DNA of 64,000 bases. Source: Bigelowiella natans CCMP2755 (lineage: Eukaryota; Cercozoa; Chlorarachniophyceae). The position numbers and the translations under genes were made by a program. The stretch is from contig ADNK01000342.1 of NCBI GenBank assembly GCA_000320545.1, forward strand, positions 53,504-117,503, read 5' to 3'. The notes below the pieces were generated by a model. That model was not told where the DNA came from, did no database searches, and saw nothing but the letters and a program-made list of their open reading frames with translations. Shown piece after piece: positions 1 to 13,711 of this stretch (position 1 is the stretch's first letter; every line of letters begins with the position of its first letter).

Positions 1-150
1 AATAAAAGGAAGATACGAGCAAACGTTTGGGGGTTGGCTATTGAGAAGATTGGAGATGATGATAACGAGGATGATGCTGCTGATAATTACAGAAAAGCAT
101 TGCGCAAAAACGTATATATTAATATTGCAGATAATACCCCCAGGCCGTAG
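1..150 (+). CDS. Possible final exon of an unidentified + strand gene (partial)
   Basis: The frame starting at base 1 is open for 49 codons and ends with TAG at 148-150. It encodes a hydrophilic stretch containing the segment VWGLAIEKIGDDDNEDD. The VWxLAI pattern faintly recalls the start of Rab-GAP TBC domains, but nothing else supports that. The position suits the last exon of a gene entering from the left and converging on the minus-strand methyltransferase gene. Chance is a real alternative because the frame is short. Confidence 0.22.
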   Translation, partial: NKRKIRANVWGLAIEKIGDDDNEDDAADNYRKALRKNVYINIADNTPRP

Positions 151-479
151 AAGACGATACGCATTTGCTATGGCAGCATTGATTTCGTCATATCCCATTG
201 CGGATAAAACGAAGATCCTACAAACGGAAGAAGGGAAATCTTAGCAGAGATAATACAAATCGATTGAGCAGCAACACTAATAAGGTAGTAATTCAATGTT
301 TCTCTTCTCTTTTTCTTTATCGTGGCCATTAGGATTGCTGCTCGCCCCTTCCCCTCGCTACCAGGTACACGCAACTTCTGTAATATTCTCCGTGAAGCAA
401 GATAAAAAACGATTTGCGAGGTCGGAGTGAGCAAATCTTATTTTAATTTATACTGTTCGGAACAACTGTACATTATCAC

Positions 480-1866
480 GATGTCGACTCCCTCGCTGAA
501 AGGAACAACATCTATTGTAATGATAGCAGCATTCATAGCACAATCAGTGAAATAACAGTTTATGTAGGAGTGGCAATGAAAGCAGCGATTGTAGTAATGA
601 TAGTAGCAGCAGCAGCAGCAGTAGTAGTAATAGTAGAAGTAGCAATGATTGTGCAGCATACCTGGAGATGAGACGTTGTGGACAAACACTTTGACTCTGT
701 CTTCCTCGCCTGTTTTTTCACCATTCAAACAGGATTACGAATCAAGGGGAAGAACTGGCAGAATGATACACGTTTCAAGTGTGTACGACAGTTGGAGAGA
801 ACATCTAAGGATATCGTTGTCCTCTCCAGTGAAAGAATGTGGGGATTTTTGTGCTTTTATCATCCCCTTTTTTTAAGGGTAGAGGGAAGGATTGCAATGC
901 GTGTTGTATTCAGCCATTGTGGTAATTGTAAATCCTAGAGAGAGAAAGGGAGAAAGGGGGGTGGAATCGAAGGGGAGAAAAATTTATTACCTATTTCTGT
1001 GACTCTTCTTTGAACGCTAGCAACTTTATTTCCAATTTCGTGTGGAAAATTCAATAAGAGATCGCCGATGGAGGAAAGAGAAAGACATATATAAATAGAG
1101 AGGGGGGGGGGGAGAGGGGAGGAAATAGATCATCATGATTACTATTATAACATATTCCCTCAGGGCCTCTTAATAATCATATTTTTTGTGACAATCGCCC
1201 AGGTATTGAATCGAAGAAAACACGAGCGAGTTCTCGCATGCAGTCATTGTTATATTGCAGAAACAATAGAGTCATAGCAACAATCTGCCTTATTTCAATC
1301 TGTAATTTAAGACATAGCACTAGGACATCGATTCGTAGAGAACACATCCATCGACGACTATGTGGATTTGAGAGGCATCTATCACCTGCTGCTTCTGAGA
1401 GATCACACCCGTAGTATCGTAGCTTTTCAGATCTAAGTTTGGAGAATTTGTGAGGAGGAATACGCCAGATAATACGACGGCATGATTTGTTAATTGCTTT
1501 TTGACAAATCAAGATGTCATATTTGATTTACGATATCACTATGTGGGAAAATTGCATGTCTCTATATGTGCTCAGCTAAGCATGAGCTCTACTGCATTTC
1601 CCAATCACAGCTTTATGATAATCATCACTACCGCTACTATCATTGCAAACGATATTATCATTGTCGTTGTATCATCAATATTGAACAAGAGCATCAACAA
1701 CCAATGACCTTATGCCCTTGAGAATAGGAATCAGAGTGCTGCCTGCCTACAAAGAGACGATTATACACAACAATAACAACAACAACAACAACAACATGGA
1801 TGATAAGGTCTTGGTGGTGATAGCTGCTGAGGGTCAAATACCAGAAACTTGATTTATTTTTCGTCC

Positions 1867-1937
<71 letters not shown>

Positions 1938-2913
1938 TGCGTGTCGTACATCAGGCACCAACAGTTTTAAAGGGAAATCAGTACCCCGCACCCCATTTCG
2001 AAAATACGATGCAAATCAGAGTAGTCTCCTTCATCGCCATCATCCTCCTTTTCCCTTTCACCGCCGGTATCCACTCGATCTTCCCCTTCCAGATTCATCA
2101 GATGTCTTCCTCCTCTTCTGGCTCTTGACGCTGATTCGATAACGACGATGATATTGGTGATGATGATAGTGGTGGTGGTAGTGCTACATACAATATACTA
2201 CGCTCATAGTCACAACAACTTTGAGCTATCGATAATAGTCTAGCACCTCTAAATACTTGAGGGTCAATCTCAGGAAAGTCTTTGAGAATCCATTTTCGAT
2301 CCTTAAAAAAGCGCTCTTCACTCTGCCTGCCAACATCATGTTCAACACCCGTGGCCATTAGTCACGTAGCAGCAGCAGCAAGCAGCTCAAAATTGAGGAA
2401 AGAGGGAACGATGGCACATTAAAGACTACAAGAATGAGATAAAATAGTGTTGGCGGAAGAAGAGAGAACAACCTGTAAAAACGGTTCCAGTGCTGACTGG
2501 ACAACTTGCGTGCTTCCTCTCTAAAACATATCACCCAAAAGTGGATAAGGCCTCATATGGTAAAGAACAGCAACAAGGTTATAATTCAAATGAGATACAA
2601 GGCGACGATAGCGCACAAAAGATGTTGAAGTTAATCATTCAATGAGATTTGTCTGGGTGCTGTGCATCATACGTTCGGAGTTGTCTTTGATCCTCAGGGA
2701 AACCGTTTAAATACGACAGGTCATTTGCAACCTGCGGCAGGTAACACCGATAAGTGACGGCAGAGGAGATGGTAAGTGGCAATAGAATCAGAAGAGCTTT
2801 TGGGGGAGGGGGTTGATCAAACTTTTTTCGAAAAATTTCTTTGATATTCCTCTGGGAGCGGCACATCGTCCCAGCCATTGAACTGCCATACATCGTCGTC
2901 GGAATTTAAGTAC
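480..2913 (-). CDS. METTL2/METTL8-like tRNA 3-methylcytidine methyltransferase, C-terminus not resolved
   Basis: SAM-dependent methyltransferase of the METTL2/6/8 family, which makes m3C in tRNA anticodon loops. Exons on the minus strand, in gene order: 2823-2913 (DDDVWQFNGWDDVPLPEEYQ, like the family's HNAWDNVEW segment), about 2473-2515 (SSQHWNRFYR), 2257-2326 (EERFFKDRKWILKDFPE, family hallmark FFKDRxWL), about 2107-1985 ending FEMGCG, 1709-1746 (AGSTLIPILKGI, completing the SAM-binding motif I GCGAG), 1386-1432 (KLRYYGCDLSEAA), 991-1023, 662-709 (RVKVFVHNVSSP), and a possible exon near 480-518 (EGVDIVIMY). Phases agree from 2515 to 2257 and from 1746 to 662. The join after 2823 and the one into the last exon are unresolved. 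The usual RDYGRYD and VYFF C-terminal motifs were not found, so the gene may be truncated, diverged, or continue in exons I missed. The true N-terminus lies upstream of 2913. Confidence 0.72.
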
Positions 2914-2926
2914 CTGAAACAAAGCG

Positions 2927-2973
<47 letters not shown>

Positions 2974-4887
2974 TTTCAAGTAATTAGAAGTAAACAGGCG
3001 TTCTAGTCGGTACTCACCTCTGGAGTTTGGAAGAAAGAACAAAGTCATCTTCAAGGTCTTATACCCTATCACATTTATATTCTTCTTCTTCTTCTTCCTT
3101 CTCCTCGCAATTAATTTTTTCGTCTTCCTCTTCCTTACTGAAGGGAGAAAATACCTGGTTCCCCAAGGTCCACTGTTGTTCTTCGCGCTTTCGCTGCGGT
3201 CGGTACCTGTAAATGGTGCTTCTTCTCCCTTCGCATCCTCCTCACCCCTCCCCCCTCCGACGCATCTCGGAACGAATTTATAGCGCCTTAGGCTCCGCGA
3301 TCCAAACGGTTTGAAGCTAGGATGGCGAATAGAATCGTAGCAGGTTGACCATCCATGCTCTAGTGCAACATTGACACATCGTTGTTGATTCTCCTCAGCT
3401 GATTTTCCTGTTCCTAGAGCTATGATGATGACTGCTGAACCCAGCAAGCATTTATGAAGGGGGTGGCAATGGAAACGATTGTGTGTTGAGGACTTCACAC
3501 CACAACCACGATGATGTGTGCAGTGGGGGGAAGGGGAGGCGCTGCTCGGCATTTGGGCACTCGCAGAAAAAACAGAGGGGATTCATCGGTGAAGACCTGG
3601 TAAAATACTTGTCGAATGTGATCAAACCCATCTCACCATCACGTTCAATTTTCATGTCAGAAACATCTGCCACTAGTAGAGATTTCGCAAAGAACTTTCA
3701 TCACCAAGACATTGGTGAGACCTTCATTGGAGCATGCAGAGGCAGTGTGGAGTGGAGTCCTTGAGTCCTTTTCTTTCCAATTGATGCATGATGGACGTCT
3801 TCGTCTGGAAGGGGTGCGACAGCTAGTGTGCCGACTTCAAAATCTTGCTGGTCTTCACCAGTCAGTCCTCACTAGAGCTAGTTCGAGGCACTGCCTTTCG
3901 TGCATTGTGCGACTTTGTCTTGAAACACTTTGGAAACGTTGTTTTTCATCATTGTCTTTGTCTTTGCGAGTTCAACCGCAGGGTCCGTGCTCCCACCAAT
4001 GCCAACTTGCTTCGCAGCTCGCACACGTCCATCAAACCCGACATCCTCACTACCTTGACACCAGTGTGACCCGTCGCGGCATGATTGTGTGCATGCGATG
4101 ACTGCGCGTGATCAATGCGCATTCGTTGGAAGTCAATCCACATCGTTTTTTGTGCTCAACAATGAGCTTCTTTGTCTTGTTGGACACACATGCACCATTC
4201 CAATTGAACGTGTTTTTTCAATGGCACGCCTGCTGTGATCAGTGTTGTGTTGGGGTTCATTTAGCTGTCGTTTGTGCGTGCATGTCCATGTGTGTTTGTG
4301 TGCATGTGCGACACGCAGAGTGCACTTGAAATGTGGCCACATGAAATTTCCATTTGCTTTTGTGAGTGTCAAGTTGCGTCATTTGACATGCATGTGTCTC
4401 TTGCGATGGGGATGTGCTAGAACTTGAAGTAGCTAGTTTTGTGGGGAGCGAATTCTAAAATGACGATGATGTGATGATGAGTCTTTGTCATTTGTTCTCA
4501 TGGAGGATTTCTCAGGTCGCCACCGATCCATATGATTTTCTAGAACTTCTATCCAACATCAGCGAATTTTTCACCATGAAGCCTTTCCCACCCTATTTGT
4601 GTTTAACATCAGCTATGCACAAATTTAATACAATATGGCTACAGCTGCTGCTCAATTAGATAGAAGGATACGAGGTGTATATGGCTTTGAAAATAACCTT
4701 CTTGTTCATGTAGTATGGTGTAAGAAGCTAAGCATAACTCACCTTGGATCCATAGTTCTTACTTCCTTTTCTACTAAAGGGGTTTTTATGCTCTACAACA
4801 CATTTCTCTTCCTCTTTGTTGTCGTGCGCGCTGATTTCATCTAAGCCGTTCGGTTTGGTGGAGCTTATTCGCTGAGATACGCGCGCG

Positions 4888-4959
<72 letters not shown>

Positions 4960-5225
4960 TAAATAATGATGAAGATAGTGGCAAAGACGTATCTTGCTCT
5001 GGAAGTTACTTTAGGTGATAACTTCGTGTCCATTTCCGAGAAACTTACACTCGCCATTCATCTACTGTTTACTCTCTCATCTTCAAATGCATCTCTATTT
5101 GTGGTATGAAAACCCATTTCCCTGTCTAGCTAACGCGAACAGAAACCCCCTTATCACGAAATATAGTATGATAATCAGCAGCAGCAGCAGCTGCAGCAGC
5201 ACCACCACCACCACCAACAACAACA
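2914..5225. other. METTL2-like 5' side, (AGT)n repeat and 3'-flank island of the K+ channel gene
   Basis: No complete gene is recognised here. The methyltransferase N-terminal exon(s) probably lie at 2914-3560, where minus-strand frames are open, for example the exon-like 3138-3208. About 2929-2974 is an (AGT)n tract. Bases ~3800-4430 form a CTAG/TGCA/CATG-rich island without microsatellites. About 4880-4958 is a compound (GC)(CA)(GA) microsatellite. A + strand ATG frame at 4635 (MATAAAQLDRRIRGVYGFEN) has a GT donor after it but no recognisable continuation. Confidence 0.5.
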
Positions 5226-5459
5226 TTAAATCACCTTAAAATCGATTTGTATGTCTTTGGGATAAAACACGGGAGCCGGTAACGTTTTGGAGAGGGCACC
5301 GTAGTCAAACGTGCTGCAAGGTTGATCGACGAGCAAGATGTAGCATGTAGAAGAAGCAATCAACAAGAAAACCATCAAGCGTGCGGATATACATTGAGAA
5401 CAGTATTAAAAATATCAGTTGTAATTTTTTTTTATATGCTTGTATCCATCTTATCCTTG

Positions 5460-5496
<37 letters not shown>

Positions 5497-5980
5497 GGCG
5501 TCGCCGTGGCACCATTGATAAAGTTAAGATAAGGTTATGCATATGATGTTGTCATTTGTTGGTCCGTCTCTCTGATGAGTATGATTTGTTGCTAGAACGA
5601 TGAACTTACGTGAGGTTGATATCTTCAAAATACTTAACCTAATTCATTTATTGATACTATCGTTATTTTTAATATCTTTTCAAAATGTTTGCTGTTACTT
5701 CCCTCTCCTATGTGTGGTATCAGAAAAACGCTTCATGCGGCAGAACTCACTCATATAATCCCATTCGTCATCATAGAAGCAGCATATTGATTCTTCTATC
5801 ACCTGATCCATAAACTTATACCCGTACTCGATATCCTCCGCGAAGTAACCGGTAGTTTTGACAAGCTACGTTTGTATTGCAACAAAGGGATGCGTTATTG
5901 ATGATCATCGTAGTAGAAAAAAGAAGGAAAGCGGTCAAGTGACACATCTGACGTAAATCAGGATGTGTGTGCGTTTTATT

Positions 5981-6013
<33 letters not shown>

Positions 6014-8760
6014 CAACTAGGCCTTTTGAGAAGCTCATTTGGTACATTGAGCCGATAAATACACGTGCTCATTGTTGCTGCTGTTCCGACCTGTTCCTCC
6101 GTAATAGCGTCGACTCCCATCACCGTGACGTAAATCATGCTTTTAACCTAAATCATTCCTTGGATGTTATCTTTTGTTCGTCAATGGACGATGTGTAGTC
6201 GTAAAGAAACATTATGCTTCGTATAAGCACTCCCCCTCCCTTTCTGGTAAGGTGTAGAAGAGGGTAATATTGGAAGAAAACAGGAAGGATGACCAGCCTT
6301 TAAAGGCTTTCTTTATGCTTCAACAAATCAATATACAAACTAATGCAAATGGTTACTCTTAAAAATGCTAGCACTGCAACATGCATGATTTACAACCTCT
6401 TTGATCTCGTCGTAGGTTTGGTAAAATAAGGGACTGTCGGGGTCGATTCGGTGCTAGAAAATGAATAGGAGGAAGGATGAAATGGTTGTTCACAAATAAA
6501 GACTGGTAGATCAAGCGAAAGAAACTGTAAGTGAGCATGTAAGAAGAAGGCTACAACCACTGATTGAATCTGCATTCTTGCAAATCAGTGTGAAGTTACA
6601 CTGCTATTATTGTGATGGTGCTATAAATGGCTTTTCTCGCCTCATCGGCTAGATGATTCACTGTGATCTCAGAAGTTATCTTAGTGTCATCGTCGTAGCC
6701 ATCTTCTATCTTTACTTATTTTCTACCTGAATAGTCCAGACATCTCTTAACTCGAACCTAGAGTCAATAACCTATGTGTTGAGATGAGGAGAGAAGAAGC
6801 ATGGAAATCAAGCACTATCCCGACAATAAGAAAAACATACAATGGAATGCATTTGTAGAAGTTTAGCAGTTTTAGATTCTACACATTACTAAATCAAGCT
6901 GATGCACAGCTCGGAACATCTTCCCTTGGTCATCCAGTTCCCTACGAACACCGACACACAGGTATAGCGAAACATGAAATATTAATGGGAGCAAATACTT
7001 TACAGAACCACCACACAGCTTAGCTAGAAAGGGATATGGGATGGCTCATATGCTTCATTTTTCTCTCTAGCTTTTTTTTTCCCTTCTTCTCTTTTTTTTC
7101 TTCTTATACTATCTTCCTCATTATTACGTCCGCTTTAAGAACATCGTCGCGGTGACACTGTGCATGTTATTGAATTCCCCGTCGATATTGCCTGTATGTA
7201 GAAGCTTGTGTTTCATATCTATTATGATATACGCTTTCAGTGACTACACAATGTTCAACTCACCAAAACGGACACAAAGAGTAGGAACATCTCGCACGTT
7301 ATAAACCTGGATCAAAGGTATCGTGTATCGTGATGATGCAACTACTACAACAACAACAAAACTACTACTACTACTACAACTACTGCTACAACTTCTACTT
7401 ATCCTACCACGATGACGTCCGAAAAGGCAAACTTCCACCTTGGTTTAATAAACTTCGTGAACACGACACCTATGTTGAATATGAAATTGTCGATAGAATG
7501 TCAGTCGAACATCGTCCAGAACCAAGAAAAGACCATCACACAAACTAGTTTACCGGCAAAAATGGTGGTGATGATCAAGTTATGGATCCCTAATAAAGAA
7601 TATCCATAATCAAAATAAAATAAAATTTGATATTAAATATGCTTAATAGGTCATGATAATTCCAGTCAAAGCTGACAGAATCCAGAAAAATCATATGTTA
7701 GTAGATTTTCTCATATTTGTATCCCTCTACCCTCCCCGTCTCCCCATCCAGATTATCCGGATCGTGAAGTTTTTGGGTTTTCTTGTCAATATTGTGCAAA
7801 TAAGACTCAAGTAATAATAATCATCACCACGGCCACTTAGCCTACCTTGAAAAAAATTGATGATGTTCGCTGCTGTGCCGTGGGGATATAATTCTCCATA
7901 GCTGATATTAAAACAAACAAAAGGAAGCAACGGCATCCCGACATCAACAATTGGCATTGAATGAAGGTTGTTCTCATATTTGATCATACTATTTTTAACC
8001 TATGTTCTCATTTGGCTTCCCCTACCCCCCCTCCTCTACGTTCTTTAGTGTAAACAATATCAAGACGTGACAACCCTGTTGTGGTGAAAGTCTGGAATGA
8101 AAAATTGAAGTTATCCCAAAAGTTGTTTGTCTCGTCGCAACAGCCTCCGACCAAGGTGAAGATCCTGAAGAATGACCAGAATGCCAATATTGGATGGAAT
8201 AAAAATAAAGGAAAGTGAAAGTGATTATCATATGCTGTATAGTGCTAGGAAATGTGATTCATAAAGTAGAGCAACTAATCGGCTAGCCTGGCTCCTCTCC
8301 CCCTCCGTTTCCTTCATCATTCTTCATCTTCTTTTTCATCTTCCCTCACTTACAGGGCGAAGACAACGTTGACGATGAAAATATAAAGTGTCATCTCGAA
8401 GAGGACTACGCCAAGATGGCCCTGGTGAAGAGGTAAAGGAGGAAAAGAAAGACGATACCGACGAAGACGAAAGTCGAGCAAATTATTGGCAGGAAGGCAC
8501 CAATGCAAGATCGAAAAATCACATTTACGGATGGGAAGTTTGTGAGGAAGAATAAATAGAAGAAAAATAGAGAAGAAATACCATGAGAATGTGCTTAAAT
8601 ATTCTTCCAGTCAATCCAGAGTCCTATGGGTTATACATTTGTGTTATAAATCGAGAGAGGATCGTTCGAGTAAGCCGTAAAACTATCACCTTAACATTTA
8701 AGTTCTTGCTATCCCAATTTAAACGTTTTTCTCTGCTAGATGTCGTTCGCGTATTGACAC
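5226..8760 (-). CDS. Inward-rectifier-type potassium channel (Kir family), N-terminus not resolved
   Basis: Two-TM potassium channel with a cytoplasmic immunoglobulin-like Kir domain. Minus-strand exons: 8690-8760 (basic N-terminal part), 8354-8421 (TM1, TLYIFIVNVVFAL), 8075-8164 (pore helix, NFSFQTFTTTG), 7846-7901 (selectivity filter and exit, GYGELYPHGTAANIINFFQ), 7554-7589 (TM2, IHNLIITTIFA), 7408-7469 (GVVFTKFIKPRWKFAFSD), 7264-7306 (VPTLCVRFG), 7128-7191, 6890-6941, 6602-6709, 6397-6453 (HRIDPDSPLFYQTYDE), 6091-6147 (YVTVMGVDAITEEQ), 5803-5865 (AEDIEYGYKFMD) and 5226-5313 (TFDYGALSKTLPAPVFYP, then stop). The motifs follow Kir order closely: TxGYG, FxKF.RP, LCVRxGN, HxIDxxSPL and VTVxGxDAxTEEQ. 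The filter reads TTTGYG rather than the common TIGYG. Nearly all phases agree; the join between 5803 and 5313 does not, so a small exon may be missed there. A further N-terminal exon may lie near 9058-9180. It would pass K+ across a cell or organelle membrane. Confidence 0.86.
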
Positions 8761-9904
8761 CTACAAACAAGGAGAATATGGTCACCACCCATGGCAATTA
8801 TTCTAAAAAATCATTTGTATGGATTAAAAGAAACTCTTTTGTCTTTCGTAAATTGAAGAGTGCAGATTTTGCAGGGTAAGGTCAGTTTGTTGCTGTCATC
8901 AGAAAAATAATGACAGAACCTTGAACGAGATAGAGTGTTTTTCCATTGCAATCGTAGGTTTTCTTCACGTCCTTGACCCTCCCTCTTTTCCTGTGTAATG
9001 TAATTGATTTGTTTGCCGGATTACTGTATGCATGTGAATGTGGACTGCTCACTCTTTGTAGATGCGTTCTTTCGTAGAGAATGAAGACTGGCGTTGTAGG
9101 TTCTTAGATTTACGATGCTGAACAAAGTGGCGGCGATTGATATCACTAGCCACAGCCCCGCTGGATGTCGCTGCCCTGATAATCGAATGACTACATCAAT
9201 ACAGGCTTAAAACAAGTAATGAATACACGTGTCTGATTCTTACACATGCGACATCGCAATGGTTCGATAAGATTGATGCCCGCTTCCGGCGTTTTCTCGT
9301 TTTCTTCGTTTTAGAAACTTAATCGAGGATTCCCCTGTCCCCACGTTGGGGGGGAAGAGCACCAAATTGGATTTGGGTTTGAACTTGAAAACTTATGAAC
9401 TTAAAACGCTACGATCAAGTCGCTCGAGGTAAACGCAAGGGCGCTCGTACAGATGTGCTCTTTAGTGAGTCGTAGGATAAAATTGGCCATGAATATGAAC
9501 TTGAGACATGGTCAACGGTGGCGACGTGGTGGATACGGTACAGCCGTACCGGAATTTAGGAAATCTACCCCTACAGTTGAAGGCCTCTTTTGGTCATTTT
9601 CAGTTAAAAATACACGTCGCAGTAGAGATACCGTCTGCGTTGCTAGTGTTGAGCCGCACCGCGTGGAGATATTACAACTGAAGAATCAGAGGTTGGGGTT
9701 TGGGTACCAGCCTGTGATGCGGCGAAGAGAATGATGATGATGATGATGACAATGATGATGATGAAGAGTGTGAAAACTTACCAAGTGTTACATGTAAAAA
9801 TTCAGTGTAATACTTGAATGTTAGTTCACTGTTTTCATCGAATTTCCATATGGATCATCTTATGAAATGTGATTTGCCATGTGTTACTCACTCTTGCAGA
9901 AGAT
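8761..9904. promoter_or_regulatory. Divergent intergenic region between K+ channel (-) and NDK-like gene (+)
   Basis: This gap separates two 5' ends. It has no CTAG/TGCA island. An acceptor-like CTCTTGCAG ends at 9899, six bases before the NDK-like ATG, so a 5' UTR exon is likely upstream. Minus-strand frames at ~9058-9180, followed by a GTGAGC donor, might hold the channel's first coding exon. A (GAT)n tract lies near 9729-9765. No promoter element can be named. Confidence 0.4.
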
Positions 9905-12615
9905 ATGTTCGCTCGCACTTTCCGCGTCCCCGCCTCCAAAATCAAGCAGTTTGCTAAGAAGAACTCCAAGTTCCTTAGCATGGTATAAACGATGGAAGTG
10001 ATTTACACTGTCTATCATGTTTTGCAAAACAGTTCCCCAATAACTTCGCTACATTTGTTTAAAAGGGAGCTGTTGCTGGAGGCGTTGGATTAGCTGTTCT
10101 GGCTAACTGCACAGAAGTAGCTCGGGCAGACGAGAAGCCAATGTTCGTTATCAACGGTAATAAGCGTTGGTATTTCAACTTGAGCCGTTCATACGAGAAT
10201 ACACAGTGATGATAATGATGTAGATTATTCGTTTTCACATATCGGTCTAAACATATCCCAATAAATTCGTTAGGGTTCTACATGCAAATGCGCGAAGCTT
10301 ACACTGCTCCAGGAAAATCTATCCACTTTATGACTGTGGAATGGCCTGAGTCTGCCCTTGCTTGGGAAGGTGCTGCTCCCGTGGGATTATGATCCTCTGC
10401 AATGTTGTTTCAACTGAGCATACCAATGCTGACTTTCTTGCCTTACTGAGGGCGTGGTTTGGAAGGCATCGTTTTATTTTCCGTTGTCCCTAGAACTATC
10501 GTATGTATGTGCGGATTTAAAGTAATTGGTTAAACGCACATTCTCACATCTAATTCTAGATTTCCGTGGAAAGGTTCTTGGAGCAACTGATCCCAAGAAG
10601 GTGCGCACAGTTATTTTTCTGTCCTTTCAGAGGAGGATCTTTTTGACTCGCCTATCATAATTCAGGCTGCAGCTGGGTCTGTTCGTAACGATATTTTCTT
10701 GAAGTACAAGGAACTTGGCCTTAAGGTTACGACTTCGATTGTGTAATATTTTATGGTGTAAGCAGTTGTTGGTACGACTCTGACTGGTCCCTGTGTTATG
10801 TTACCGTATGATTGATGATCAGGGAGAGCCAAACACTGGTGATAACGGTAGTCTCATTCCCTTGAGAATTTTGAGGGAAGAAAAGGACAGGGAAGACCGT
10901 GGATGTCAAGGAGCGATAGATTGAAAACCTTTCGTCTATTCTTCTTTACCCCCTCTTCTAAATATGAACATTGCCACTATCATAAATGACAGCAACTAAT
11001 ACTTCTTATTTTATCACTAGGTGTCCATGCATCTGCGAGCCCTTTTGAAGCTATGGCTGAGCGATCAAACTGGTAATTTCTGCAACAACAGCATCAACAC
11101 ATACGTTCTGTCTCCAACCAACAGACATTATCAAAATAATTATCATTCATATTCACTGTGCCCTCACAATCAATGGCATCGTTGCGCATCTAGGCTCTCC
11201 GTGCCTATCGAAGATGACTACTTTGGCGCTGCTCTCCTCAAGGTAGAAGCGAATTTGAGTTAGGATCTAAATGGGAAATATATGGGAGACATAAAATGTT
11301 AGAGGCAATGAAATTATTCATATTACCACGATAAAACAAACAGTGCATGCTACTTCCATAATTTACAACTCCAACGTACTGGTGGTTAGAGCCAATGCGG
11401 TTCTTGACAAGCATTCTCAATTATCTATCTTCATTTGCGTCCCACATTTAGGCTGGAATCCCTAAGAAAACTCTCGTTGAATGGACTTACGACCCACAGG
11501 TCATCAGTGGTTTTGGGGTGGAGGGAGATTGGGATAACAAAGGAGAAATTATTTCTTGCATCGTATTGCCGTCTTGGAAATTCTGGAACTCACAAAGATG
11601 GCTACCGCAATATTATTCCCTGAAAATAGGTTTCTTTCGACGGCGGAAAGGCTTCCCTCTTCGATCTTCTTGAAGGTGTCTGTCACCCAATAGTGTAATG
11701 AGAGCATTGGGTGATGCCCTTCCGCATATCAATACACCGACGAAGAAGAAGACGCAGATTGCAGTAGCTGTAGTTAGGCTGGAGAGAGCCAGACAGCGTG
11801 TTTACTTTTGAGCGAATTTATGGAGTGTGGTGGTGTGTGTTCTCTGGTGATCTATCAATTTCATCATCCGAGAGTCGCCAATGCAGTAAAGCACAAAGCT
11901 CATCATGTGGAGATTGCTCTCATCATCAAAGTTGATTGATGATAATAATTGTGATTACTTTACAGACATGAACGCCTCTGAGTGCCTCGCTAAAGCCATC
12001 AAAATATCTGGTGCGCCCCCCCCCACCCCTTTCGAACATACGAGGGCAAGCGAGCTATCTCTAACATCTTATCGCTTCTCTTCTTCATCTTGATCTCTTG
12101 GCATCCATATTGCTACTGCTGAAGCCATGTGCTTGTTTTGCGCTAAAAACAGGCGCTAGTGCGGGCTGGGGTACCCCTAAGGTGGAAAAGAACACGGCTT
12201 ACGTCTTTGTCAAGTAATTATGTAGCTTTGTAGAGGCATGAAGTAATACGATAGTGAGCATGATGGTGATGATGATGATGATGGCCGCGATGAGGGTGGT
12301 CGCGATGAGGGTGGGAAAATAGCATAAAACACTATATGATTGCTTTCTTTCTATGTTTGAAAAAAGGCCGCATGCTGTCACCCCTGCCACTATCGCTTTG
12401 GTGAAGAACAAGTTCGCTTCCAATGGAATCGCTGTTACGTCTGAAGGCAGCCTCGACTCCAAGGAAATTGATGAGAAAAAGCTCATTGACCAGGTAATTG
12501 ATGAAAAAATATGAAATAATAGCTTAGAGGGATGATCACAAGGAAAGGGTGGTGCGAAAGATTTCCGACACAGAGTAGATTAGAGGAAGAGAGAGTCATA
12601 AAATATATATATCAA

Positions 12616-12654
<39 letters not shown>

Positions 12655-12659
12655 ATGTA

Positions 12660-12707
<48 letters not shown>

Positions 12708-13047
12708 ACTAACTCGTTTTCTTCCTCCCCCTCCTCTCTTCTTGCATTTGTTTCCTGTGGTCGTTGGTCCGCAGCACTACTATTCCATCGCTAACAAAGC
12801 CACTCTATCCAAGCCAAAGGACCTCAACCCACCGGTGCGAAAACTACCACATTTAATCAACTAATGGTACCAACTCAACTCAATGAGGTTAATCATCATC
12901 AACCAACCATAACCATGTTGTCAGGCCAAGAAAACGGCTGAATTTGCCAAAATGTTTGGCATGTCGTGGGAGAAGGTCGGTCGGTCGGTCGGTCGGTCAG
13001 TCTGTCAATAGCAGATACAATCATCAGTGAAGTTACAGAAAGAGAGA

Positions 13048-13087
<40 letters not shown>

Positions 13088-13482
13088 AGGGGAGATTTTG
13101 GATTTCAAAAAATCTTGTGGTTGTCGATCGGTGACAAACGCACACGGTCGTGACAAACACCATACAGGCTCTTGCGGATGGCCTTGTCTACAACGCTGCA
13201 GATGCATGCAAGGAGCTTGGTGTTGATGGTGGAGGTAATTGTCTTGTTGTGGTAGTAGTAGTAGTAGTTTTGTTTTGGTGGTAGAAGAAGAAGATGAAGA
13301 CGAAGACGAAGAAGAGAGTTTAACGCGGTGCATGGTGGCTATTCTGTGGTTACGGTCGGTTACGAAAGGGATGATGAGATTAGCGACGACTGTCGCTAAC
13401 GATAAGAAGAAGATAATAGACAGACTTCCTATCACCCAACAACGCGTTCACTGGAAATCGTCTATCTTGCCTCCTGCTCCCC

Positions 13483-13545
<63 letters not shown>

Positions 13546-13676
13546 TATGTGTGGGTCTTCTTCACTTAATTAATTGTTCTCTATTACATCTTTTTATCGC
13601 AGAAATGAACAAACTCTTTGGAGCGGCGAAGAAGGGAGGAAATAGCATTAAGTTTGGAGGTAGTGGTCGTAGTGGC

Positions 13677-13711
<35 letters not shown>

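Noticed and set aside
7330-7548. Plus-strand frame with a protein-like segment (PPWFNKLREHDTYVEYEIVD)
   Set aside because: It overlaps in antisense two well-supported potassium-channel exons (7408-7469 and nearby), has only repeats upstream, and no splice partner.
8357-8432. Plus-strand exon-like stretch bounded by an AG and a GT
   Set aside because: The minus strand here encodes TM1 of the channel with correct phases and a strong acceptor; the plus reading is an antisense echo.
9453-9734. 93-codon plus-strand frame upstream of the NDK-like gene
   Set aside because: No motif, no splice context, and it lies in a divergent promoter gap; best taken as chance.
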